Source: Pigmentiphaga kullae
GTDB lineage: Bacteria > Pseudomonadota > Gammaproteobacteria > Burkholderiales > Burkholderiaceae_B
Assembly (NCBI RefSeq): GCF_004216695.1
Contig: NZ_SGXC01000001.1
Location: forward strand, 1,426,001-1,490,000
Reading direction: 5' to 3'
Length of the DNA stretch: 64,000 bases
Within the stretch, counting starts at the first letter, position 1. The number at the start of each line of letters is the position of its first letter. Positions 8,327 to 17,148 of the stretch are shown in pieces. The notes under the pieces are model-generated. The model was given only the letters and a program-made list of their open reading frames with translations. It did no database searches and was not told the DNA's origin. The translations under genes were made by a program, and so were the position numbers.

Positions 8327-10744
8327 ATGCGGTGGTTCAAGCGCATCGCAATCGGTGCGGCTGTCCTGCTCGCCGTGGCGGCCATCGGACTGACGGCCCT
8401 GGTGGTGCTGGTCGATCCCAATCACTACAAAGGTCCGGTCGCCGACGCGGTCAAGAAGCGTTACGACCGTACCCTGCGCATCGACGGTAACGTCCGGTTC
8501 AGCGTCTTTCCCAACCTGGGCGTGGAGATCGAGAAGCTGTCGCTGTCCGAACCGCGCTCCACCCAGATCTTCGCGGCGGTGGACACCGCGCGGGTATCGG
8601 TGGCGGTGCTGCCTCTGCTGTCCGGCCGCATCGTGGTCGACCGCGTCAGGGTGGTCGGGCTCAAGGCCAACGTGGTGCGCTACCAGAACGGCAAGTTCAA
8701 TTTCGAGGATCTGCTGGGCCCGGCCCCCAAGGCCCCGGGCCAGCCGGCCGGCGGGGAACTGGACGCCGGCGGCAAGCCCCTGCTGTTCGACGTGGCGGGC
8801 ATCGAGTTCAACGGCGGCGAGCTGGCGCTGCGCGACTACGTGAAAGGCACGTCGATGCGGGTGGAGCGGCTGTCCGCCACGACGGGACGGGTGGCGCCCC
8901 GCACGCCGTTCGACATGGACCTGTCGGCCCGGGTGCTGGGCCAGAGTCCCCGCGTGGATGCCACCGTCCAGGTCCAGGGGCGGCTGACGGTGGACCCCGA
9001 GCAGCGGTTTTTCTCGGCCAAGGGCTTCGACCTGAAGGCGACCGGCGTGCTGCCCTCCATCCGCGCCACCGCGCTGACGGCGCAGGGCGATCTTGCCTAC
9101 GACGGCCAGCGCCAGGCCATCGACGCCTCGGGCGTTTCCGTGGCCTTCCAGGGCGACGTGGCGGGCAGCCGGCCGCTGAGCGGCGTGGATCTGCGGCTGG
9201 ACGCCCCGCGCCTGAACGCCGGGCTGGCCGAGGGCCGGGTGCAGGTCGAGAAGCTGTCGCTGTCGGCCCAGGGCAAGCTGGGCGCCGATTCCTTCGAACT
9301 GGCGTTGTCGGCGCCGGCGCTGCATGTCTCGCCGCAAGCGGCGCAGGGGGAGGCGCTGACCGCCCGCGTGAGCCTGGATGGCAAGCGGGACCTGGACCTG
9401 CGCGTGGCCTTGTCCGGCATATCCGGCACCGCCGACAAGCTCGATATCGAACGCCTGGCGCTCGATGGCGAACTCAAGGAAGGCGACCGCGTGGTCCGGC
9501 TCGCCAGCGCATCGCCGGTTCATGCCAGCCTGCCCCGCAGGAAAGTGTCGCTGTCCCAGCTCGCGGGCCAGGTGGAGATCCTGGATCCCGCGCTCCCCGG
9601 CAGGCAGATGGCGATTCCCATCAAGGGCAGCGTGCGCGCCAACTTCGAGAGGGAACACGCGGCGGCCAAGCTCGACGCCACCATCGAAGGCGGCGAGTTC
9701 AGTGCCTCGGCCGAGGTGTCGCAGTTCGACGAACCACGCATCGCCTTCACTGTCGTTGCCGATACGCTGGATCTGGACAAGCTGCTGCCTGCGGCCCGGC
9801 AAGGGGCGGCGGGCGGTGGATCCGGCGCGGGCGCCCGCGCCCCGGCGGATCCACCGGTGGACCTGTCGGTGCTCGAGGACATCACGGCCAGCGGTACCGT
9901 CAAGGTCGGAAGCCTGGTCGCGCGAGGGCTCAAGGCCGGCAACGTCTCCGCTTCGGTGCGCGTGGCCAAGGGCCGCGCCGACGTAAGCAGCCTGAAGGCG
10001 TCGCTGTACGGCGGTTCGCTGTCGGGCAGCGTGTTCGCGGACGCGGCCACGAACCGCGTCGGCCTCGCGCCCACGCTCACCAACGTGTCGCTGCAGCCGC
10101 TGTTGTCGGACCTGAAACACAAGGACGGGCTGATCGGCCGTGCGACGGTCGCGCTCAACCTGACCGCGACCGGCAAGACCGTCGGGCAGATGAAGCGCGC
10201 CCTGAACGGCACGGCCAGCCTCGCGGTGCGCGATGGCGCCGTCAAGGGCGTGAACATCGCCCAGTCCCTGCGCGAATTCCGCTCGCTGCTGTCGGCGCGC
10301 AAGGACGACGCCAGGCAGCACCAGGATGCGCTCCAGACCGATTTCTCGGAAATGCAGGCGCAGCTGGTGTTCGCCAGCGGCATCGGGACCGTGCGCAGCC
10401 TGAGCGTCAAGGCGCCGCTGTTGCGCGTCTCGGAAGGCGAACCGGCCCGCATCGATATCCCCGGCGAACGCTTCGACCTGATGGCCCTGGTCACCGTCGT
10501 GAACACCTCCACGGGCCAGGACGGCAAGGACCTCGCGGACCTGCGCAACGTCACCGTGCCGGTCCACGTGGCGGGTCCCTTCGCGTCGCCGTCCTACACG
10601 ATCCAGTGGAGCAAGGTCGCCACCGACGTGCTCAGGAACACCGTCAAGAACAAACTCCAGGAAGAGCTGGGCATCGAGCCGTCCGAATCGGGCGACAAGC
10701 TGCGCGGCAAGGTCAAGGACCGGCTCAAGGGATTGTTCCGGTAG
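8327..10744 (+). CDS. AsmA-family outer-membrane/lipid homeostasis protein
   Basis: 805 residues. One N-terminal transmembrane segment (about 5-28, IGAAVLLAVAAIGLTALVVLV) anchors a long periplasmic body of repeated beta-strand segments, typical of the AsmA superfamily of bridge-like proteins implicated in phospholipid movement to the outer membrane. The conserved AsmA C-terminal section, with LNGTASLAVRDGAVKGVNI, is present around residues 620-640. The end is basic (KDRLKGLFR). GGAGACGAG precedes the ATG. The MOSC gene follows after 24 bp and is probably co-transcribed. Confidence 0.9.
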   Translation: MRWFKRIAIGAAVLLAVAAIGLTALVVLVDPNHYKGPVADAVKKRYDRTLRIDGNVRFSVFPNLGVEIEKLSLSEPRSTQIFAAVDTARVSVAVLPLLSGRIVVDRVRVVGLKANVVRYQNGKFNFEDLLGPAPKAPGQPAGGELDAGGKPLLFDVAGIEFNGGELALRDYVKGTSMRVERLSATTGRVAPRTPFDMDLSARVLGQSPRVDATVQVQGRLTVDPEQRFFSAKGFDLKATGVLPSIRATALTAQGDLAYDGQRQAIDASGVSVAFQGDVAGSRPLSGVDLRLDAPRLNAGLAEGRVQVEKLSLSAQGKLGADSFELALSAPALHVSPQAAQGEALTARVSLDGKRDLDLRVALSGISGTADKLDIERLALDGELKEGDRVVRLASASPVHASLPRRKVSLSQLAGQVEILDPALPGRQMAIPIKGSVRANFEREHAAAKLDATIEGGEFSASAEVSQFDEPRIAFTVVADTLDLDKLLPAARQGAAGGGSGAGARAPADPPVDLSVLEDITASGTVKVGSLVARGLKAGNVSASVRVAKGRADVSSLKASLYGGSLSGSVFADAATNRVGLAPTLTNVSLQPLLSDLKHKDGLIGRATVALNLTATGKTVGQMKRALNGTASLAVRDGAVKGVNIAQSLREFRSLLSARKDDARQHQDALQTDFSEMQAQLVFASGIGTVRSLSVKAPLLRVSEGEPARIDIPGERFDLMALVTVVNTSTGQDGKDLADLRNVTVPVHVAGPFASPSYTIQWSKVATDVLRNTVKNKLQEELGIEPSESGDKLRGKVKDRLKGLFR

Positions 10745-10768
10745 TCGCATCTTCAGCACGGAAAGCCG

Positions 10769-11641
10769 ATGTCCATTTCCATCTCCGGCCTCTACATCTA
10801 TCCCATCAAGTCCTGCGGCGGCATCGCGCTGGAACGTTCCGCCATCGGCATGGCCGGCCTGCACAACGACCGCCGGTGGATGGTGGTCGATGCCGATGGC
10901 GTCTTCCTTACGCAGCGCAGCCATCCGGCCATGGCCCGGGTCCGCACCGAGCTGCGCGACGGCTACCTGATCGTGACCGCGCCCGGGCAGCCGCGCCTGG
11001 ACATTCCGGTCGACGTGATCGAAGACGATGACAGCGTGCGCACGCGGGTCAGGGTCTGGCGCGACGAGGTCGATGCCGTGGACGAAGGCGACCTGGCCGC
11101 CCAGTGGTTCGGCGCGTTGCTGGGCACGCCGTGCCGGCTGGTCAAGGTCCATCCTCAGTCGCGGCGGCTTGCCAGCGTGGACCGGATCGATCATTGGCTG
11201 ACCGGGCATCCCGCGGTGGAGGGTTTTTCCCGCCAGCATATCTTCGCGTTCGCCGACGGCTATCCCATCCTGGTGGCCAACGAGGGATCGCTGGCCGAGC
11301 TGAACGAGAAGCTGGTCGCCCGGGGCGAAACGCCCGTCGGCATGGATCGGTTCCGGCCCAACGTGGTGCTGAGCGAATTCGGCGCCTTCGACGAGGACTA
11401 CACCGTGCTCGTGGCCATCGGCGACATCCGGATGGCATTGGTCAAGCCCTGCGTGCGTTGCGAGATTCCCAATACCGACCAGTTCACCGGCGCGCGGGCG
11501 GCCGAGCCGATGTCCACGCTCACGACCTTCCGCAGCCAGCCTGCCGGCGGCGTCACCTTCGGCATGAACGCCATCGTCAGCGCGCCGCTGGGGGCGATTC
11601 TCAAGGTAGGAGACCGCGCCGAAGTGCTGCTGGATTTCTGA
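10769..11641 (+). CDS. MOSC-domain protein (YcbX-like)
   Basis: 290 residues. The N-terminal MOSC beta-barrel (ISGLYIYPIKSCGGIALERS, GLHNDRRWMVVDADG) precedes the MOSC domain, which carries the conserved FRPNVVL segment and the cysteine region PCVRCEIPNTD. MOSC proteins bind sulphur or the molybdenum cofactor; YcbX and mARC relatives reduce N-hydroxylated compounds with an electron partner. Unlike E. coli YcbX, no C-terminal 2Fe-2S ferredoxin domain is present, so an external electron donor would be needed. It ends just before a good intrinsic terminator. Confidence 0.9.
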   Translation: MSISISGLYIYPIKSCGGIALERSAIGMAGLHNDRRWMVVDADGVFLTQRSHPAMARVRTELRDGYLIVTAPGQPRLDIPVDVIEDDDSVRTRVRVWRDEVDAVDEGDLAAQWFGALLGTPCRLVKVHPQSRRLASVDRIDHWLTGHPAVEGFSRQHIFAFADGYPILVANEGSLAELNEKLVARGETPVGMDRFRPNVVLSEFGAFDEDYTVLVAIGDIRMALVKPCVRCEIPNTDQFTGARAAEPMSTLTTFRSQPAGGVTFGMNAIVSAPLGAILKVGDRAEVLLDF

Positions 11642-11683
11642 TCGGCTCCAGGGCGGCGGCAGGCCGTCCGCCCAACCCACGGC

Positions 11684-11709
11684 ACGCGTCCTCCGGGACG
11701 CGTTTTTTT
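11684..11709 (+). terminator. Intrinsic terminator after the MOSC gene
   Basis: A perfect 8-bp stem, ACGCGTCC and GGACGCGT with a TCCG loop, is followed directly by seven T residues. It lies 43 bases after the MOSC stop codon and separates that unit from the AT-rich promoter region of the next operon. Confidence 0.88.
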
Positions 11710-11739
11710 ATGCGTCCATCTTTAATTAATCGATTTTTG

Positions 11740-11769
11740 TTGACATAAACGATTGTCAAATAATATAAA
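11740..11769 (+). promoter_or_regulatory. Sigma70-like promoter with embedded inverted repeat in an AT-rich island
   Basis: TTGACA (11740-11745) matches the -35 consensus, and TATAAA (11764-11769) lies 18 bp downstream as the -10. The -35 is also the left arm of an inverted repeat, TTGACA-N8-TGTCAA (11740-11759), so a protein binding it would overlap the promoter. The surrounding 100 bases (11705-11805) are very AT-rich compared with the window, with two copies of an AATCGATTT sequence. It probably drives the operon that starts at 11858. Confidence 0.65.
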
Positions 11770-11857
11770 AAAATAATCGAACAAAATAATAAAAATCGAT
11801 TTGTTTGAGCTGATTGCCAGGCATTGCCGGGGATGCGGATTCTTCAGGGGAGTGCTC

Positions 11858-12835
11858 ATGATGCGGTTGCCTTGTCGTGCGCGGGTTGTTGCGGTGGTTG
11901 CCTGCCTTGCCGGACCACCGGCCGTGCTGGCCCAGACTTATCCGGCGCAGCCGGTCAAGATCGTCGTTCCTTTCCCGCCGGGCGGCGCCACCGATCTGCT
12001 CGCGCGCCGGATCGCCGAACAGCTTGCGCCCCGGCTCGGCCAGCCCGTGGTGGTGGAGAACAAGGCCGGCGCCGGCGGCATGATAGGCAGCCAGCAGGTG
12101 GCGCGCGCCGCTCCCGATGGCTACACGCTGGTGGTGGGCGTGACCGGCTCGCATTCCATCGCCAGCCACCTGACGGCCAAGCCTTCCTACGATCCGGTCC
12201 AGGATTTCGAGCCCGTCGCCTTGCTGGTGACCGCGCCGCTGGTTCTGGTGGTCAGCCCCGCGCTGCCCGTTTCGACGCTGGGTGAATTCATCGCCTATGC
12301 GCAGCGCAGGCCGGGCTCGGTCACCTACGGTTCGTCCGGGGCGGGCACCTCGATGCACCTGACGGCCGAACTGATCAGCCAGGCGGCGGGAATACGCATG
12401 ACGCACGTGCCCTACAAGGGCAGCGCCCAGGCCATGGCGGACCTGCTGGGAGGCCAGATCGACGCGTTGTTCGTCGATCCACCCGTCATCGCGCCGCATC
12501 TGGGGTCGGGCAAGCTCAAGCCGCTGGCGGTCAGTTCTCGCCAGCGCAACCCGGTCCTGCCGCAGGTGCCCACCATGGCCGAAAGCGGCCTGAAGGATTT
12601 CGAAGTGTTGTCCTGGCAAGGCCTGTTCGCGCCCGCCGGCACCCCGGAGCCTGTGGTCCAGCGCCTGCACCGCGAGGTGGCGGCGGTATTGGCGATGCCG
12701 GAAGTCGCCGGCTTTTTCGCCAGGCAGGGGTTCGTGGTCGCGGGCGGCTCGGCGGCCGACTTTCGAGGCTTCGTGGCCAATGAGTCGCGCCGCTGGGGCG
12801 GGGTCGTGAAACAGGCCGGCATCGCAGTCAATTGA
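11858..12835 (+). CDS. Bug/TctC-family receptor, first gene of the amidohydrolase operon
   Basis: 325 residues from the ATG at 11858; an in-frame upstream ATG at 11801 would add residues before the signal peptide and lacks a ribosome site, while AGGGGAG precedes 11858. Signal peptide to about residue 25 (AVLAQTYPAQPV). Bug motifs: VVPFPPGGATDLLARRIAE, VENKAGAGGMIG, DGYTLVVG, and VPYKGSAQAMADLLGGQID. The last 4 bases overlap a short leader-like frame of the next gene. Two Bug genes in tandem in one operon are unusual and suggest two related ligands or affinities. The ligand is unknown. Confidence 0.93.
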   Translation: MMRLPCRARVVAVVACLAGPPAVLAQTYPAQPVKIVVPFPPGGATDLLARRIAEQLAPRLGQPVVVENKAGAGGMIGSQQVARAAPDGYTLVVGVTGSHSIASHLTAKPSYDPVQDFEPVALLVTAPLVLVVSPALPVSTLGEFIAYAQRRPGSVTYGSSGAGTSMHLTAELISQAAGIRMTHVPYKGSAQAMADLLGGQIDALFVDPPVIAPHLGSGKLKPLAVSSRQRNPVLPQVPTMAESGLKDFEVLSWQGLFAPAGTPEPVVQRLHREVAAVLAMPEVAGFFARQGFVVAGGSAADFRGFVANESRRWGGVVKQAGIAVN

Positions 12836-12894
12836 TGCCTTCTTTCCACACCGGTGCCGGCCAGGCGGGCACCGCACTTCATGGAGGAGTCCGC

Positions 12895-13842
12895 ATGAAA
12901 CCGCTGTTCGCCTTGCTGTGGATCGTCGCGCTCGCGTCATCGACGCCCGCCATGGCCGCTTCGGCCTATCCCGAGCGCGCGATCCGCTGGATCGTGCCGT
13001 TTACCGCAGGCGGCCCGGCCGATGCGATCGCGCGCCTGCTGGTACCCAGGCTGAGCCAGGAACTGGGCCAACCCATCGTGATCGAAAACCGGGCCGGTGC
13101 GAACAGCAACATCGGCCACGAGGCCGTCGCGCGCGCCGAACCCGACGGCTACACCATTCTTTACGTCGTGCCCAACGTGGTCACGAATCCGTTGCTCTAT
13201 AACGTTGCGGTCGATCCGGTGAAGGAACTGACCCCGGTGGTGCAGCTGACCGCGCAAGCCTATCTGTTGCTCGCAGGCAGCGATTTCAAGCCGGCCTCGG
13301 TGGCCGACATCGTGGCGAAGGCCCGCCAGGGCGGGGTCACCTGCGCCTCGGGCGGTGGCCTGTCGGGTTTCGGCTGCGACTGGCTGCGTTCCATGACCAA
13401 GGCCGATTTCGTGCACGTGCCGTTCAAGGGCAATGCGCAGGCGCTCACCGCCCTGATGGGAGGGCAGGTGGACATCATGATCGACCTCTTCAACACCGCC
13501 CTGCCTCAAGTCAAGGCGGGGCGCGTACGGCCGGTCGCGCTTACGCGAGCCGAACGTGGTTCTCCGCTGCCGGACCTGCCCATCATCGCCGAAACGCTGC
13601 CCGGTTTCGTGCTGGTCGGCTGGCATGGGGTGATGGCGCCGCATGGCACGCCCGCGCCCATCGTGGGGAAACTCAACGCGGCTTTCGCCAAGGCGCTCGG
13701 CGACCCCGAGATCCGGCGGCGCATCGAGGAAAGCTACATCGAGGTGGTGCACGGCACGCCGGCGGACTTCGGACGTGTGATCAAGGAAGACCTCGACAAG
13801 TACGCGCGCATCACCCAGGCTGCCGGTATCGCCAGGCAATGA
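12895..13842 (+). CDS. Bug/TctC-family receptor, second gene of the amidohydrolase operon
   Basis: 315 residues. The ATG at 12895 is preceded by GGAGGAG; the signal peptide ends around ASSTPAMAASAYPERAI. Typical Bug segments follow: IVPFTAGGPADAIARLLVP, IENRAGANSNIG, EPDGYTILYV and VPFKGNAQALTALMGGQVD. It differs clearly from the preceding Bug gene, so it is not a recent tandem duplicate. It contains two cysteines in TCASGGGLSGFGCDWL, uncommon in the family, which could form a disulphide in the periplasm. The stop overlaps the amidohydrolase start (ATGA). Confidence 0.93.
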   Translation: MKPLFALLWIVALASSTPAMAASAYPERAIRWIVPFTAGGPADAIARLLVPRLSQELGQPIVIENRAGANSNIGHEAVARAEPDGYTILYVVPNVVTNPLLYNVAVDPVKELTPVVQLTAQAYLLLAGSDFKPASVADIVAKARQGGVTCASGGGLSGFGCDWLRSMTKADFVHVPFKGNAQALTALMGGQVDIMIDLFNTALPQVKAGRVRPVALTRAERGSPLPDLPIIAETLPGFVLVGWHGVMAPHGTPAPIVGKLNAAFAKALGDPEIRRRIEESYIEVVHGTPADFGRVIKEDLDKYARITQAAGIARQ

Positions 13843-15539
13843 TGGCCGTCGCCATCGATGGTGCCGGCGACGACGTGGTCATGCGCGGGGGCCGCGTCCT
13901 GACCATGGATGCGCGCTCGTCGGTGGCCAGCGCGCTGGCCTTCGCGGGCGGCCGGTTGACCGCGGTGGGCTCGGATGCCGGCGTGTCCGCGCGGATAGGC
14001 AAGCGTACCCGGGTCATCGAGCTGCGGGGCAGGACGGTCATGCCCGGCATGATCGACGGCCATGCCCATATGGACCGCGAAGGCCTCAAGTCGCTGCTGC
14101 CGTCGCTATCCGGATGCGGGTCGATCGCGGAGCTGGTCGAGCGGGTGCGTCGCATCGCGGCGGCGACGCCGCCCGGCCAGTGGATCGTGACCATGCCGCT
14201 GGGCGAGCCGCCCGAGTATCTGTGGTCGCCCGACATGTACGCCGAGGGGCGGCTGCCCTGCCGCGAAGACCTGGATCGCGCCACCGCCGCCCACCCGGTT
14301 CTGATCCGCTGCGCGTGGGGGCATTGGCCGGGGCGCGTGCCCACGGTTTCCATTGCCAACAGCGCGGCGCTGCGGCTGGCCGGCATCGGTCCGGATCCGG
14401 TATCGCCTTCCCCCCGGCTGCGCATCGAAACGGACGCCGCGGGCTTGCCCACCGGACGCCTGTATGAAGATGACCTGCAGCCGCTGGCCGAGTTCACCGT
14501 GTTCCGGCAGGCGCCGCACTTTACCGAAGACGAGCGAGCGCTGACGCTGGCGTCGTCGATGTCGGCCTACAACCGCTACGGAACCACCGGCGTGTTCGAG
14601 GGGCATGGTGCCGCGCCTGAACTGATACGCGCCTATCGCGCGGCGCGTGGACGGCGCGCGCCCAGCGTGCGCACGCGCCTGGTTTTCAGCCCCGGCTGGA
14701 GCGGTGCTTCGGACGACGACGTGCGCGCCTGGGTACGAGAACAGGCCTCGCGCCTGCACGGCAAGGGCGAGGGTGACGAATGGCTGAGGCTGGAAGGGCT
14801 GTTTGCCGAATTGCAGACGCAGCCGGACGATGCCCGCCTGCGTGCATCCTGCGCGCCGCGTACCGGCTGGGCCGGATTCCGCTACGACTGCGGCCTGCCG
14901 CCCGAGCGGCTACGCCTACTGTTGGAAGAAGCGGCTCGCGCCGGCCTGCGTGTGTGCGGCATCCAGGCCGGCATGGCCGAGCGCTTCGCCGAAGTCGGCG
15001 AGCGCGTGCCCATAGACGGCCTGCGCTGGGTAGTGGCGCATCCGGCCACGCTGGATGCGCGCCAGATCGGCGCCATCCGCGACCATGGCATGGTCGTCAC
15101 CACGCACACCGGCGCCTACGTCTGGCGGCGCGCGGCGGCGACGCTGCAACGCGTGGGGCCGGCGGGCGAAGAGACCATCTGCCCGATACGCTCGCTGCTG
15201 GAGGCGGGCGTGCCGGTTTCGCTGGCGACCGACAACGTGCCGATCTCGCTGTGGCCCTGCGTCTGGCATGCCGTGGCCCGCATCGATCGCGACACGGGGG
15301 CCGTGATCGCGCCGGGGCAGCGCATCGACCGTATGCAGGCGCTGCGCTGCGCGACGGTGCACGGCGCGTGGTTGTGCCTGGACGAGACCGATCGTGGGGC
15401 GCTGGAAGCCGGCAAGCAAGCCGACCTGCTCGTGTTGCGGGACAATCCGCTGGACGTGGAGCTTGCCCGTTTGAGCCAGCTGGAGGCCGACATGACCTGG
15501 GTCGGCGGGCGGCAGGTCTACCCCGGCGGCGACGCCTGA
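13839..15539 (+). CDS. YtcJ-like metal-dependent amidohydrolase
   Basis: 566 residues. The N-terminal beta-sandwich precedes the metal-binding HxH in VMPGMIDGHAHMD (about residue 70). Further conserved positions are HG in VFEGHG, and WVVAHPAT and THTGAYVWRR in the second half. The C-terminal return (GALEAGKQADLLVLRDNPL) is typical of the YtcJ/exoenzyme-regulatory AepA group, which cleave amide or related C-N bonds in uncharacterised substrates. No signal peptide is visible, so it is cytoplasmic. Translational coupling to the upstream Bug gene and the GGT-like gene 14 bp downstream suggests joint uptake and cleavage of a peptide- or amide-like compound. Confidence 0.9.
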   Translation: MMAVAIDGAGDDVVMRGGRVLTMDARSSVASALAFAGGRLTAVGSDAGVSARIGKRTRVIELRGRTVMPGMIDGHAHMDREGLKSLLPSLSGCGSIAELVERVRRIAAATPPGQWIVTMPLGEPPEYLWSPDMYAEGRLPCREDLDRATAAHPVLIRCAWGHWPGRVPTVSIANSAALRLAGIGPDPVSPSPRLRIETDAAGLPTGRLYEDDLQPLAEFTVFRQAPHFTEDERALTLASSMSAYNRYGTTGVFEGHGAAPELIRAYRAARGRRAPSVRTRLVFSPGWSGASDDDVRAWVREQASRLHGKGEGDEWLRLEGLFAELQTQPDDARLRASCAPRTGWAGFRYDCGLPPERLRLLLEEAARAGLRVCGIQAGMAERFAEVGERVPIDGLRWVVAHPATLDARQIGAIRDHGMVVTTHTGAYVWRRAAATLQRVGPAGEETICPIRSLLEAGVPVSLATDNVPISLWPCVWHAVARIDRDTGAVIAPGQRIDRMQALRCATVHGAWLCLDETDRGALEAGKQADLLVLRDNPLDVELARLSQLEADMTWVGGRQVYPGGDA

Positions 15540-15553
15540 CAACTGGAGCGTGC

Positions 15554-17134
15554 ATGGACTGGACTTTGCCCTACGGCTCGCGGCGCCAGCCGGTGCTGGC
15601 CGACAACGTGGTGACCACTTCCCAGCCGCTGGCGGCGCGGGCCGGCGCATCGATGTTCGATCGCGGCGGCAATGCCGTCGACGCCGCGATCGCCGCCGCC
15701 GCCGCGCTGACCGCGGTCGAGCCGGTCATGAACGGACTGGGCGGCGATGCCCAGGTGCTGCTGTGGGACGGCAGGGAAGTCGTCGCCCTGAACGGCACGG
15801 GCAGGTCGCCCGCGGCCTGGACGCCCGAGCGTTTCGCCGGGTGCGAGAGCATGCCCAACGAAGGTTGGGAATCGGTGGTGGTGCCGGGCGCGGTGGCCGT
15901 CTGGGCCGACCTGAGCGAACGCTACGGCAAGCTGCCGCTGGACGTCGTGCTCGCCCCCGCGATCCACTATGCGCGCGAGGGCGTTCCGATATCGCCGGCC
16001 ATCGCGCGCCAATGGCGCATCCACGCCCCGCGCTTGAAGGACCAGCCCGGCTTCGCGCAGGCTTTTCTGCCCGGAGGACGCATGCCCGAGGCCGGCGAGC
16101 GCTTTCGCTTTCCCGAGCTGGCCGAGTCGCTCGAGCGGATTGCCGCGACCCGGGGCCGTGACTTCTATGAAGGCGAAATTGCCGGGCGCCTGGTTGCCGA
16201 CGCCCGTCGCCACGGCGCGGCGCTGACCGCGCAGGATCTGGCCGACCATCGTTCCCGCTGGGTGCGGCCTCAGTCCGTCGACTACCGCGGCCTGCAGGTG
16301 CATGAAATGCCGCCGCCATCGCAAGGGCTGGCGGTGCAGATGGCGCTGGGCATCCTGCGCCACTTCGATCTCGGACCGTCGCAGGAAGCCGCGCTGCGCG
16401 CGCACCTGCAGATCGAAGCGATGAAGATCGCCTTCGCCGACATCTACGGGCACGTCGCCGACCCCGCCATGATGCGGATGGATCCGGCGCAACTGCTCGC
16501 CCCCGCCTACCTGGCCGAGCGCGCGCGGGGCATCAATCCGCGCCGGGCGGGCCGCTACGAGGCGTGCGACATACCGCGTCATTCCACCGTCTACCTCGCC
16601 GCCGCCGACCGAGGCGGCATGGTGGTCTCTTTCATCCAGTCCAATTTCCAGGGGTTCGGGTCGGGCGTGGTGGTGCCGGGCACCGGCGTCAGTCTGCACA
16701 ATCGGGCGTCGGGCTTCTCCCTGCGTCCCGGCCATCCCAACCAGGTCGGCGGCGCCAAGCAACCCTTTCACACCATCATTCCCGGCCTGCTGCTGCGCGA
16801 TGGCGCGCCGTGGGGAGCGGTCGGCGTGGTCGGAGCGAACATGCAGCCGCAGGGGCAGGTGCAGGTCATCTCGGCGCTGGAAGACCTGGGCCTGAATCCC
16901 CAGGCCGCGCTCGACATGCCGCGTTGGCGCATCGACGACGATGGGCAGGGCGTGCGAGTGGAAGCGGCGTTCCCGGCGGATGTCGAGGCCGGGTTGCGCG
17001 AGCGCGGGCACCCGGTGACGAGGACGCCGGCCGGAAGCATGGAGTTTGGCGGCGGGCAGTGCCTGGTCCGGGTGGGGGAGAGCTACGCGGCGGGTTCGGA
17101 TCCTCGCAGGGATGGCGTGCCGGTGGGCGTCTGA
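15554..17134 (+). CDS. Gamma-glutamyltransferase-family Ntn hydrolase (YwrD-like)
   Basis: 526 residues. The proenzyme layout is present: large-subunit region with GASMFDRGGNAVDAAIAAAA and EPVMNGLGGD, and the self-processing site near residue 350, where the nucleophile Thr is the T of HSTVYLAAADRGG. The downstream segment SNFQGFGSGVVVPGTGVSL matches the oxyanion/loop region. Classical GGTs have TTH at the cleavage point; here it is TVY, as in the YwrD branch. No signal peptide is seen, so it is probably cytoplasmic, unlike E. coli GGT. It would hydrolyse or transfer a gamma-glutamyl or similar acyl group. It is the last gene of the Bug-Bug-amidohydrolase operon. Confidence 0.9.
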   Translation: MDWTLPYGSRRQPVLADNVVTTSQPLAARAGASMFDRGGNAVDAAIAAAAALTAVEPVMNGLGGDAQVLLWDGREVVALNGTGRSPAAWTPERFAGCESMPNEGWESVVVPGAVAVWADLSERYGKLPLDVVLAPAIHYAREGVPISPAIARQWRIHAPRLKDQPGFAQAFLPGGRMPEAGERFRFPELAESLERIAATRGRDFYEGEIAGRLVADARRHGAALTAQDLADHRSRWVRPQSVDYRGLQVHEMPPPSQGLAVQMALGILRHFDLGPSQEAALRAHLQIEAMKIAFADIYGHVADPAMMRMDPAQLLAPAYLAERARGINPRRAGRYEACDIPRHSTVYLAAADRGGMVVSFIQSNFQGFGSGVVVPGTGVSLHNRASGFSLRPGHPNQVGGAKQPFHTIIPGLLLRDGAPWGAVGVVGANMQPQGQVQVISALEDLGLNPQAALDMPRWRIDDDGQGVRVEAAFPADVEAGLRERGHPVTRTPAGSMEFGGGQCLVRVGESYAAGSDPRRDGVPVGV

Positions 17135-17148
17135 TTCGCCCCCAGCTC

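Noticed and set aside
7328-11680. 1450-codon open frame on the minus strand across asmA and the MOSC gene
   Set aside because: Only its last 293 codons (pirin) look like a real protein. The rest is low-complexity His/Arg/Gly-rich sequence antisense to two well-supported genes, an effect of high GC content.
11709-11800. Insertion-sequence remnant or att site in the AT-rich stretch
   Set aside because: No terminal inverted repeats, target duplication or transposase fragment; promoter elements explain it better.
15554-17134. Periplasmic gamma-glutamyltranspeptidase of glutathione metabolism (ggt)
   Set aside because: No signal peptide, and the processing-site sequence is TVY rather than TTH, as in the YwrD branch.
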